From positions 2,339,001-2,403,000 of the forward strand of contig NC_083385.1 in the NCBI RefSeq assembly GCF_031755915.1: 64,000 nucleotides of DNA, written 5' to 3'. The position numbers and the translations under genes are program-made. Shown here one piece after another: positions 46,830 to 57,602 of the stretch; positions within the stretch are counted from its first letter, which is position 1, and each line of letters begins with the position of its first letter. The notes below the pieces were generated by a model. It saw nothing but the letters and a program-made list of their open reading frames with translations. It made no database searches and was not told the DNA's origin. Source of the DNA: Ziziphus jujuba. Lineage: Eukaryota > Streptophyta > Magnoliopsida > Rosales > Rhamnaceae.

Positions 46830-48531
46830 AGTTGTTAACAAACGAGTCGCCTTTTCGTCTATTTAATGACTCTTTCTTAAAAGACTACGTCGCCTAAAAC
46901 TATATTAGCTAGTTCTTGTTGTATTATTACATCCAAATGATTTGGCCTGGTGGTGTGGTGATTTTTTGAGAGTGTAGGAGGTCTTGGGTTCAATTCTTGT
47001 TATGATCCTATTTTGGTTTTATTTTTTTTATGGGTTTCTAAATGTTTAAACAAAAAAATTGAAAGAAAGAAAGAAGAAAACGTGATGCATTTGTTGAGGA
47101 ATGCGTCATCTATTTGGCGACGCATTCTTTAAATAATGCGTCAGCTAACATTATATTAGCTAGTTTTTGTTATAATAGTACATGCAAGTCATTTGGCTTG
47201 GTGGTGTGGTGATTTCTTGAGAATGTAGGAGGTCTTGGGTTCAATTCTTGTTATAGCCCTATTTTGATTTTATTTTTTTTATGGGTTTCTAAATGTTTAA
47301 ACAAAAAAATTGAATAAAAAAAAAAAAAAAGAAACAGCGACTCATTTGTTGAAGAATGCGTCGCCATCGCCTAACACTATATTAGCTAGCTTTTTTTGTA
47401 TTAGTACATACAAGTCATTGGGCCTGGTAGTGTAGTGATTTCTTGAAAGTGTAAGAGGTCCTAGGTGCAATTCTTATTATGGTCCTATTGTGATTTTATT
47501 TTTTTTATGGGTTTATAAATGTTTAAACAAAAAGATTGAAAAAAAAAAAAAGGAAAAGGCGACGCATTTTTTGATGCATCGCCTGTTCATCTATTTGGCG
47601 ACGCATTCTTTAAATAATGCTTCGCCTAACACTATATAAGCTAGTTTTTGTTGTATTGGTATATATCAGTCATTTAGCCTGGTGGTATGGTGATTTCTTG
47701 AGAGTGTAGGAGGTCCTGAGTTCAATTCTTGTTGTGGTCCTATTTTGATTTTATTTTTTTTTTAGAAACAGCGACGCATTTGTTGAAGAATGCTTCACCT
47801 GTTCATTTTTTTTTATGCTTCGCCTGTTCATCTATGTGGCGACGCATTCTTTAAATAATACATCGCCTAATACTATATTAGCTAGCTTTTGTTATATTAG
47901 TACATACAAGTCATTTGGTCTGGTGGTGTGGTGATTTCTTGAAAATGTAGGAGGTTCTGGGTTCAATTATTATTATGGTCCTATTTTGATTTTATTTTTT
48001 TTAGGTGACATATTTGTTGAGGAATGCATAACCTATTCATCTATTTGGCGACTCATTATTTAAATAATGCATCTCAATAATGCGTCGCCTAACACTATAT
48101 AAGCTGACGTATTTGTTGAGGAATGCATCACCTATTCATCTATTTGGTGACTCATTATTTAAATAATGCATCTAAATAATGCGTCGCCTAACACTATATA
48201 AGCTAGTTTTTGTTGTATTAGTACATACAAGTCATTTAGCCTGGTGGTGTGGTGATTTCTTGAGAGTGTAGTAGGTCCTGGGTTCAATTTTTATTATGGC
48301 CCTATTTTTATTTTATTTTTTTATGGGTTTCTAAATGTTTAAACAAAAAAATTGAAAAAAAAAAAAAAGAAATGACGACGCATTTGTTAAAGAATGTGTC
48401 ACCTGTTCATCTATGTGGTGACGCATTCCTTAAATAATGCATCGCCTCATACTATATAAGCTACTTTTTGTTGTATTAGTACATACAAGTCATTTGGCTT
48501 TATGGTGTGGTAATTTCTTGAGAGTGTAGGA
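46830..48531 (+). repeat. Tandem array of tRNA-like (SINE-head) units with CGACGCATT hairpins
   Basis: About seven units begin near 46943, 47194, 47419, 47675, 47916, 48237 and 48495. The typical order is: A-box-like TGGCCTGGTGGT or TAGCCTGGTGGT (RNA polymerase III consensus TRGCNNAGYNGG), about 32 nt, B-box-like GGGTTCAATTC (consensus GGTTCGANNCC), a T-rich run, TGGGTTTCTAAATGTTTAAAC, an A run, then an inverted pair GGCGACGCATT / AATGCGTCGCC and CTATATTAGCTAG. The B box is degenerate in unit 3 and the last unit is cut off by the LTR at 48532. The A-to-B spacing is right for a tRNA-derived promoter. Between units 5 and 6 a piece of about 105 bp is itself duplicated. No tRNA cloverleaf is intact, so these are not tRNA genes. 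Confidence 0.7.
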
Positions 48532-51500
48532 TGTAACACCCCGTCCCAAATCGCACCGGAATCCGTGCACGTTGACCGAGGTTGACTGTTGACCGTTGAC
48601 CAAAGGGGTCAAAAGTTGACTTTTTGACTCGGTGGGAATTTCGAGATGACTAGGGTACCGTGGCGAAGTGCACGATGCCACGAGTTCGTAGACTGGTAGC
48701 ACGTCGAAAACGGAGCTACGGTTTGAAAGTTATGGACGAAACAAGTTGCGGTCCAAACTGTCCAAGGGGTGCCGGAGTTGACTTTTTGTTTATGGGGAAT
48801 TGAGCTTTGACTCATGCATGGTTGTGAAGTGCTCGTCGATACGAGTTCACAGACTAGCGGCACGCTCAAAACGGACATCCGGTTAAAAAGTTATGGACGT
48901 TTGAAGTTTACCGGATACCGTATTATTTTAATATTTTTTTTGGGTCGGTGAACAGTGAAACGCCACGTGTCAGTTTCTGATTGGTCCACGTGGCATGAAC
49001 AGTGTCACGCAGGGTTTTAATTTTGAAAAACTCTTGGGGAAGAGAGAGAAAGAGAGAGAAGAGAGAGAAAGAGAGAGAGGAGAGAGAAAGAGAGAGAGAG
49101 AGCCACCGCCGGCCACCGGAGTTTTCCACTGTTCCGGCCGAGTTACTGTACACGCGCGGGACAAAAAGCTTGCCCACCTCATTTCCGACAAAACCTCCAA
49201 ATTTCACGGCGAACGGCCGCCGGACGCGCCCGGATCGGACGTCCGAAGTTTGGCGGCGATTTTTCCCCCTCCACCGCCGGCCACCGCGAATCGGCACTAT
49301 TCCGGCCGATATACAGTACACGCGCCATACACCCAGCATCCTCTCCTCAAGTCCGGCCTACCCACCAAAAATCACGGCCATCGGACCACCGACGCGCCGG
49401 GATCGGAGCGTTTTCCGGCGAGGGGTCGAAAATCTTCAAACGGTGATTTCTCCGCCGTCCGACCTCCGTTTTACTCACCGTCGGTCCCGTTGGATTGCTC
49501 TCCTCACGATCTACAAATCTGCAAAATTTCACAGCAAACGGCCACCGTCGGAAATTACTGTTCCGGCGACGGTTGCCGGTGACGTGGCGGCCCGCCGGAA
49601 ATTACTGTTCCGGCGAGTACCCGAAAATTCCGGCCAGCTCCAGTCCGCAGTGTTCGACCTCCTGAACCCAAATCCGACTTCCGTTTCCGCCAATTCGCGA
49701 CGGTTTGGGAGAATTGCGGAGCCGAAACCCGAAAAGCTTCCCGATAAAATTCAAACCCCGTCGGGTACGATCATCGGAAATTAAGACCGGATCTGTGATT
49801 AGCATCACTCGAGCTTCGATTCGGTATATAATTCGTAAATTTTAGTTATCGTTTGGTGTTCGCTCCCCGGGTACCCATTTGGGGATTACCCGAATAAAAT
49901 ATTAATATTTGTGGTTTTGGTACTGTGGATGTTTTAGGTGCACGTGCAAGTAGCGGAGTCGATCCTGCGGAGGATCTTGATTGAGATACGTGCACAAGGT
50001 GAGTGACCCACCTTCAAATTAATTTTGGGGAATTTAATTGATGAATATATTATGTGTGAATTAAATATTTGGAATTTAATTTCTATGTGCCAAATATTTA
50101 TTGGATTTATTGTAGAATTATTTATGAATTTATTGGATTTAAGAAAATGCGAATTCTACAAATTTATGCCGTGTGGAATTATTTTATGGTTTTGAGGATT
50201 TTGAAATTGGTGTGGTTTTAATGGTAAATTGGGCATGATTTGATTTTCAAATATTTCAAAGAAAATATTTGGTTATATTGGTGATTTCAATTTTTATAAA
50301 ATATGCCCATGGAATATTATGAGATTTGATTATGATATTTCGAGAAATTATTTATGCTATTGGGAAAATGTGGATATTTGAATTGATGGATTTGGAAGTT
50401 GGTGGATTTGAAAATCATGGAATTTATGGTATGGATTATAAGGAAATTGTGGAGAATTTCCCGGTTCAAGCGGATGGATTATGCCCGCTATGCTTATGAA
50501 AAATGTGAAATTTGTTTTATGATTTAAATTTATGGATTTTATGATTTTTAGATGCACCGTGCACGTACTGGTGTTCTGATTATGTGATATGGTATATGTG
50601 ATATGGTTAGTGTGCACACGGTTGTGATTAGCGCGCAGGTGGGTGTGATTAGCGCGCAGGTGATGTGATTAGCGCGCAGGTGGGTGTGAGTAGCGCGCGA
50701 TTGATATTATGAGGGTGTCCTGTGGATGCCATCGGAGAGGGCGGCCACCCCCCTTTGGCCGGGACACCAGGTTAGCAGCGGCGCAGTGGGACGCCACGCG
50801 ACCGTATGCCGGTTTCTCTCTATAACCTCCTGTCTGGCAGTACCTCGGGACGCTGGGTACTCTGGCGCCACTGGTATATAGTGGGTGCATCAAATGATTT
50901 TCAGAACTGTGTTTTAAAAAAATAAAATGTTTGGAAACTGAATTGGAATTAAAAATATAATTGTTACCGCTTATGGTATTTAATTGATGTCTTGGTTTTC
51001 GGGGAATATGGATAAAGGGTTTTGTGAAATTGTTTTAAAAGGGGAACCTTTCCAACTGAGAGAATTGTAAGGGTTGTGAGAGAAAATATTATTTCCAAAT
51101 AATTATTATTTATACTTATTACTGTGATATTATATGGTATAGTAGTAGGGTCGCTCACTGAGATGATTAGCATCTCACACTCTTAAATTCCGTTCCTCTA
51201 GGTACCAGGTTGTCGGTGTTCACTCGGAGCGGACTTGATCTTCCTCGCTGTTTTACTTCGTGAAGTACCCTGTTCTTCTTTATTGCGGTTGTACTATTTC
51301 TTTCATTCTTGTTGTATTTATTTTGCACTGGATTACTGTATTTTGAAGTGCTGGAATTTGTGGAACCAATTTGTAGTTTGTGGGAGGAATAAGGGGATAT
51401 TTTTGAAGTGTGTTTTCAGTGCAGGTAAATTTGTGGTAAGTAAATCCCTTAGGGGAGGTGCTGCCGGATTTTCCGTTGGAAGGTTCGGTGGTATTTCCCT

Positions 51501-51553
51501 GGGATCAGGGCTGTCTAGGGTTCCGGAGGAGGAATTCTGGACGGGTCCTGACA
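48532..51553 (+). repeat. 5' LTR of Gypsy element 1
   Basis: TGTAACACCCC...GGGTCCTGACA, 3,022 bp. Notable parts: GTTGACC-rich start, (GA)n tract (49035-49100), GC-rich block (49085-49800), a GAGTGACCCACC-type block (about 50000), a minisatellite of about four 20-bp units with TTAGCGCGCAGGTGGGTGTGA (50625-50700), and the end GGAATTCTGGACGGGTCCTG. The left flank is the tRNA-like array. A TATA word is not confidently placed. Confidence 0.93.
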
Positions 51554-51555
51554 GT

Positions 51556-51567
51556 TGGTATCAGAGC
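51556..51567 (+). promoter_or_regulatory. Primer-binding site for initiator tRNA-Met
   Basis: TGGTATCAGAGC lies two bases after the LTR end. It is complementary to the 3' end of plant initiator tRNA-Met, the usual primer of Gypsy elements. Confidence 0.9.
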
Positions 51568-53440
51568 TCTAGGTTCTAGTATTCCTAAGGGACTGTGCAT
51601 TGTTGTGCATCCTATCCGTGTTTAATCTCTCGTTTTACCCGTGTGAAAGCGTTCTTTCTGTTTGTCTCGAAGTAAATTCGTTGCCCGAGTTTGAATAACT
51701 CTAATCTTCGAGGGTGTCAATTAGGATCATCTAGCCTAACGGGAAATTCCTATGGCCTAGTCGATGGTCGAGGATGCGTTTTCTTTTTGAAGGTCAAGCT
51801 TATCATCGTGAATGGTATCCGTTTCGTTCATGGAGAAGAATGATGATTGCCTAAGGATGTGTGTCGATCGATTTCAAGGCGTCAAAATATTTTCCCGATC
51901 GATTATCAAAATTTAAATGCTTTTCAAGGTGTTTTATTCAAGTATTTTTGGTTTGTGTTCATACATGTATCTGTATGTTATATTGTTTGATATTATACTG
52001 CACCATATGGAGGCGGCGAACCAATGTGGTCCATGTAGAGCTAGCCCCATGATCATGTTGCCTACGAGCCCGGGAAATTGGACGGCCAATATAGGCAACC
52101 ACCCTGGTTTGTATTGGTAGCAGAGTGTCGGCGACAGTTGGAATCATGGATTACGTAACATGTAGAAGGTGTCGTACGTACCTCCATTACAAGCGTGCAT
52201 ATTTTATTTTATGCTATGGATTTTAAGATATGAATTTCAATGTGGAGTTTTAACAATTGCCTATGCAAGTTAGGTATATTGAAAAATATATTTTATTATT
52301 TGTTTTATGTTATGGTTTTTCCAAAAGCGACTTAAGGTTAAGTATCGCCAGTCGAGAATCCAAAGCAGGGTATCGTTGAGTTCAAAAAGGAGATCTTAAA
52401 GGAAGCACGCGATTCAAAGTATGCGATACACCCTAAGGGTACCAAGACGTATGGAATGCTCACTGGATGACATGGTGGTTTGGCACGATAAAGGAAGTTG
52501 CAAGATCCGAATAAAGGTACTTAAGTCACCGACAAGTAAAGTAGGGAGATGTAAACATGGATTTCGTGCTTAAACTATCATTCACAAAGAGAAGGTACGA
52601 TAGCGTTTAGAGAATCAAGCAAGCTCCGGATAGCGACTAAAGTTCTACTTGGTGGTTGATGAGGTTAATGAGATGAGGATGATTCCTTAGGCATGGTTAG
52701 ATGATTAAGCATGGTTATTTTCATTCTAGAAGCTAAGATCTTGATATCTTATTTCCTTGGAGATTTAAGGTTCATATTGGTGGTGTTTTATCTATTTAAG
52801 GTGGTTGATATTGTTGGTGATAATTTACAATGATAAGGAGTATGATTTTTGGGACGTAGTTAGAATTTAAGAAGTGTGGAATACTTTTATGGGTTAAGGA
52901 TCTAGTGATTTGTTCATAGTATTGGTGGTGATGCTAGAATTAAGATTTAAATTCCTTATTGCTTGAGGTGTGGATTCATGGAATTTATTTGAAATGGGGG
53001 AAACTTAGGGTTTTCAAGAATGGTATTTGGATGTTGAGAAATTTTATTCATGACCTTGATGAATTTAGTTAAAAGAAAGATTGATGTTTGTCGAGGTTAA
53101 GACTATTGGTTAATCAATGAGGAGCAAGGGTTTTATAATTGTAAGTACTAGGAGGGTAATCGAAGACAAGTGAATTAATCTCAACCTTAACTTGGTGATA
53201 CCAGTATTTGAGGAAATTAGACTTAAGTTCTAATCTTACCTTTTGAATTGCTGATCGAGTTACGAGAGTTGGTTGTTGGTTTAAGGATGCATGCTTTAGA
53301 AGCACCTTATGGTTAGCGTTCGACTATAACCAAGACTTGTAGATCGTGTTCTCGTGGACCAATTTGACTATCCTTAATTAGTGGGCATGAGAAGGAAAGT
53401 TGCACAAGAGGGAAGTTAAAGTCACTATTAGGCGAATGTA
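51568..53440 (+). other. Element 1 leader and decayed internal DNA
   Basis: It contains no complete frame. At about 52375-52640 the text is a worn integrase N-terminal region (FKKEILKEARDSKYAIHP, KGTKTYGML) with many stops, parallel to [19 protein letters not shown] in element 2. The rest (51.6-52.3 and 52.65-53.4 kb) is not recognised. Confidence 0.6.
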
Positions 53441-54123
53441 GTGGCAGATGCTTTGAGTAGGAAGGCTACTGGATCCCTTGCTCACATTCAAGTCATCCAA
53501 CTACCTCTCATGGTGGAGTTGAAGAAGATGGGGGTGTTAATGCATATGCATCCTTCAGGAGTTCTCATGGCTAGCTTCCAGGTACGACCGGTGTTGGTGG
53601 ATCGTATAGTAGAGACCCAAATGGAAGATCCTAAGTTGAGGACAATTAAGGGCAAGGTACAAGAAGGTCTTGATCCGGAATTTTCCATAAGGAGGGATGG
53701 AGCCCTCGTGTATAAAGGACGACTTTGCGTTCCGGATATCCCAGGACTCAAGAAGGAGATTTTGGAGGAGGCGCATAGCTCGATGTATGCGATGCATCCG
53801 GGAAGTACCAAGATGTACCGGACGCTTGTTAAGTATTATTGGTGGATTGGTATGAAGAGAGAAGTGGCAGACTTCGTATTAAAGTGTTTGATTTGTCAAC
53901 AAGTGAAAGCAGAAAGACAGAAGCCTTCGGGACTACTCCAACCTTTACCGATTCCCGTGTGGAAGTGGGAAGAACTCAACATGGACTTCGTATTCAAGCT
54001 TCCTTCCACACCTAGAAGGTACGACGGCATTTGGGTAATCATTGATCGTCTCACCAAGTCGGCACACTTCCTACCGGTACGAGAACGTTTTTCACCCGAG
54101 AAGTTAGCCCAGTTGTTCGTGCA
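53441..54123 (+). pseudogene. Integrase fragment of element 1
   Basis: The frame opens at [10 protein letters not shown], the end of RNase H in element 2. It runs through the HHCC zinc domain ([16 protein letters not shown]) and the first Asp of the integrase core ([10 protein letters not shown]). After EKLAQLFVQ it leaves the element 2 sequence and enters gag-derived DNA. The remaining core (second Asp, Glu) is absent, so the integrase cannot act. The frame then runs on to 54232 in the wrong phase of gag. Confidence 0.88.
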
Positions 54124-55278
54124 AGGCATACGTGGGATCAGTTCAAGATGGCCTTCTCTACTGAGTTTTGTCCTCCTGCCTACCGTGAAGCAAGAAGGAG
54201 AGAGTTCGAAGAACTACGACAGGGGAACATGACAGTGACAGAGTACGAGAGGAGATTCCGAGAACTATCAGAATTCTACATGCACCTAATTCCCGACGAT
54301 CACACGAAGAAGGTGAGGTTCATAGACGGATTGAAAGAGAGCATCAGCTACACCCTTTCTGGATCAGTACATCCCACCTATCAGTCCGCCAGGGATGCAG
54401 CGCTTGAGCTAGAGAGACAGGAGGAGATACACAGACCCGCGAGGCGCAGATCATTCGAAGGTTCGTATAGCGGAGTACCTCGACAGGGGGCAGCTAAGAA
54501 GAGCCATAGCTCAGGCTCAGACAGTGATGGGTTAAGCCCACGAGGCAGATTCCAGAGGAGAGATAGTTATCGCATGCCCCAGCCAGCTCGCCATTCGATC
54601 AGTGTGGAAGCAAGCTCGTATCAGCAGTCACGCATTGGTTCTCCGCGGATTTGTCCACTTTGTAGGGGGAATCATTCTGGGCAATGTCAGATGGATGGGT
54701 TCTGCTTTCGGTGTGGGCAGCCAGGTCACATAAGGAGGGATTGCCCTTATGGTAGCAGCAGTGTGCTAGAAGCAGGTCGACGGACACAGCGTACGGGGAT
54801 ATTTCCAGGACAGAGTTCCCAGGGGAGTCAGCCAGTAGGAGTTTCTTCGGGATCAGTCCAGCCGTCTGCAAGATCGAGTCGAGGTAGAGGAAGGAGACCC
54901 CAGCAGACAAGTCAAGGCCGGGTGTTTGCTATGACGCAGCAGGGAGCCAGGACTACGCCCGACGATTTCACAGGTACTTTGACTATTTTTGGTAATGACA
55001 CATGTGTACTTATAGACCCGGGAGCAACACATTCGTTCATCTCAAGAGAGTCTGTCGTTCGGGTCGGTATGACCCCTACTCCTTTAGAATGTCTGCTAGA
55101 AATAGCCACTCCTGTAGGAGAATCCTTGTGGCCTAGCCAGTTAATCAAGGAATGTTTCTTCTGCATCGAAGATCAAGTGATGGAAGCGGATCTGATCCTG
55201 TTGGATCTATTCGGACTTGAAGTAAGTTTGGGCATGGATTGGTTGGTAAGGAACCACTTAGTCGAGGAAGCGACGTAG
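54124..55278 (+). pseudogene. Gag-protease of element 1, displaced downstream of integrase
   Basis: Gag joins at about 54124; the first in-frame Met is 54148. The retrotransposon gag region (residues 1-95, PPAYREARRREFEELRQG, MTVTEYERRFRELS) is followed by a basic, Ser-rich linker, a C-x2-C/H/C group (CPLCRGNHSGQC), a CCHC zinc knuckle (CFRCGQPGHIRRDC, about 186-199) and an aspartic protease motif VLIDPGATHSFIS (Asp about 290; the usual Ser/Thr after Asp is Pro). At about 55245 protease (GMDWLVRNH) is fused to the last residues of pol (LVEEAT). TAG at 55276 replaces the Trp codon of the chromodomain-like tail of element 2. The N-terminal start of gag is missing, so capsid function is doubtful. 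Confidence 0.85.
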
Positions 55279-55357
55279 GAGCCCGAAGCGCAAGTGCGTG
55301 ATCAGAACCCTTATCTGTTCTAGTGACGCGCGGAAATTTCGAGGATGAAATTTTTGT

Positions 55358-55370
55358 AAGGGGGGAAGGC
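55358..55370 (+). other. Polypurine tract of element 1
   Basis: AAGGGGGGAAGGC lies directly before the 3' LTR at 55371, the expected site for plus-strand priming. Element 2 has the same tract in reverse at 60630-60642. Confidence 0.85.
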
Positions 55371-57602
55371 TGTAACACCCCGTCCCAAATCGCACCGGAA
55401 TCCGTGCACGTTGACCGAGGTTGACTGTTGACCGTTGACCAAAGGGGTCAAAAGTTGACTTTTTGACTCGGTGGGAATTTCGAGATGACTAGGGTACCGT
55501 GGCGAAGTGCACGATGCCACGAGTTCGTAGACTGGTAGCACGTCGAAAACAGAGCTACGGTTTGAAAGTTATGGACGAAACAAGTTGCGGTCCAAACTGT
55601 CCAAGGGGTGCCGGAGTTGACTTTTTGTTTATGGGGAATTGAGCTTTGACTCATGCATGGTTGTGAAGTGCTCGTCGATACGAGTTCACAGACTAGCGGC
55701 ACGCTCAAAACGGACATCCGGTTAAAAAGTTATGGACGTTTGAAGTTTACCGGATACCGTATTATTTTAATATTTTTTTTGGGTCGGTGAACAGTGAAAC
55801 GCCACGTGTCAGTTTCTGATTGGTCCACGTGGCATGAACAGTGTCACGCAGGGTTTTAATTTTGAAAAACTCTTGGGGAAGAGAGAGAAAGAGAGAGAAG
55901 AGAGAGAAAGAGAGAGAGAGAGCCACCGCCGGCCACCGGAGTTTTCCACTGTTCCGGCCGAGTTACTGTACACGCGCCGGACAGAAAGCTTGCCCACCTC
56001 ATTTCCGGCAAAACCTCCAAATTTCACGGCGAACGGCCGCCGGACGCGCCCGGATCGGACGTCCGAAGTTTGGCGGCGATTTTTCCCCCTCCACCGCCGG
56101 CCACCGCGATTTTTCCCCCTCCACAAAAATATACAGTACACGCGCCATACACCCAGCATCCTCTCCTCAAGTCCAGCCTACCCACCAAAAATCACGGCCA
56201 TCGGACCACCGACGCGCCGGGATCGGAGCGTTTTCCGGCGAGGGGTCGAAAATCTTCAAACGGTGATTTCTCCGCCGTCCGACCTCCGTTTTACTCACCG
56301 TCGGTCCCGTTGGATTGCTCTCCTCACGATCTACAAATCTGCAAAATTTCACAGCAAACGGCCACCGTCGGAAATTACTGTTCCGGCGACGGTTGCCGGT
56401 GACGTGGCGGCCCGCCGGAAATTACTGTTCCGGCGAGTACCCGAAAATTCCGGCCAGCTCCAGTCCGCAGTGTTCGACCTCCTGAACCCAAATCCGACTT
56501 CCGTTTCCGCCAATTCGCGACGGTTTGGGAGAATTGCGGAGCCGAAACCCGAAAAGCTTCCCGATAAAATTCAAACCCCGTCGGGTACGATCATCGGAAA
56601 TTAAGACCGGATCTATGATTAGCATCACTCGAGCTTCGATTCGGTATATAATTCGTAAATTTTAGTTATCGTTTGGTGTTCGCTCCCCGGGTACCCATTT
56701 GGGGATTACCCGAATAAAATATTAATATTTGTGGTTTTGGTACTGTGGATGTTTTAGGTGCACGTGCAAGTAGCGGAGTCGATCCTGCGGAGGATCTTGA
56801 TTGAGATACGTGCACAAGGTGAGTGACCCACCTTCAAATTAATTTTGGGGAATTTAATTGATGAATATATTATGTGTGAATTAAATATTTGGAATTTAAT
56901 TTCTATGTGCCAAATATTTATTGGATTTATTGTAGAATTATTTATGAATTTATTGGATTTAAGAAAATGCGAATTCTACAAATTTATGCCGTGTGGAATT
57001 ATTTTATGGTTTTGAGGATTTTGAAATTGGTGTGGTTTTAATGGTAAATTGGGCATGATTTGATTTTCAAATATTTCAAAGAAAATATTTGGTTATATTG
57101 GTGATTTCAATTTTTATAAAATATGCCCATGGAATATTATGAGATTTGATTACGATATTTCGAGAAATTATTTATGCTATTGGGAAAATGTGGATATTTG
57201 AATTGATGGATTTGGAAGTTGGTGGATTTGAAAATCATGGAATTTATGGTATGGATTATAAGGAAATTGTGGAGAATTTCCCGGTTCAAGCGGATGGATT
57301 ATGCCCGCTATGCTTATGAAAAATGTGAAATTTGTTTTATGATTTAAATTTATGGATTTGATGATTTTTAGATGCACCCTGCACGTACTGGTGTTCTGAT
57401 TATGTGATATGGTTAGTGTGCACACGGTTGTGATTAGCGCGCAGGTGGGTGTGATTAGCGCGCAGGTGATGTGATTAGCGCGCAGGTGGGTGTGAGTAGC
57501 GCGCGGTTGATATTATGAGGGTGTCCTGTGGATGCCATCGGAGAGGGCGGCCACCCCCCTTTGGCCGGGACACCAGGTTAGCAGCGGCGCAGTGGGACGC
57601 CA
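55371..57602 (+). repeat. 3' LTR of element 1, truncated by insertion of element 2
   Basis: It is nearly identical to 48532-50790. Differences include a shorter (GA)n tract, a 20-base patch at 56109-56128, and loss of a short GATATGGTATATGT repeat near 57405. It stops at GGGACGCCA (57602), where the 5' LTR continues CGCGACCGTATGCC. The remaining ~0.8 kb should lie beyond element 2, outside the window. Confidence 0.92.

Larger units (their letters stand above)
48532..57602 (+). mobile_element. Gypsy element 1, rearranged and non-autonomous, interrupted by element 2
   Basis: 5' LTR 48532-51553, primer-binding site 51556-51567, internal region to 55370, 3' LTR from 55371 cut at 57602 by element 2. 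The internal 3.8 kb carries, in order, decayed integrase (about 52375-52640), integrase (53441-54123), gag plus protease (54124-55245) and the very end of pol (55246-55320). Reverse transcriptase and RNase H are absent, and gag follows integrase. Comparison with element 2 shows the source sequence of each piece. The LTR pair is very similar, so insertion was recent; mobilisation must have been in trans. Confidence 0.9.

Noticed and set aside
46943..46996. tRNA gene in the tandem array
   Set aside because: Only the A and B boxes match; acceptor, anticodon and T stems do not form, so it is called tRNA-like at most.
49002..49784. Frame of about 250 codons in the LTRs (also near 55834-56604 and, in reverse, 60170-59418)
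   Set aside because: It lies in a GC-rich LTR block where stops are rare. In the older solo LTR the same region needs different frames, the composition is low-complexity (Arg/Pro/Ser) and no family is recognisable. More likely leader or promoter DNA than a gene.
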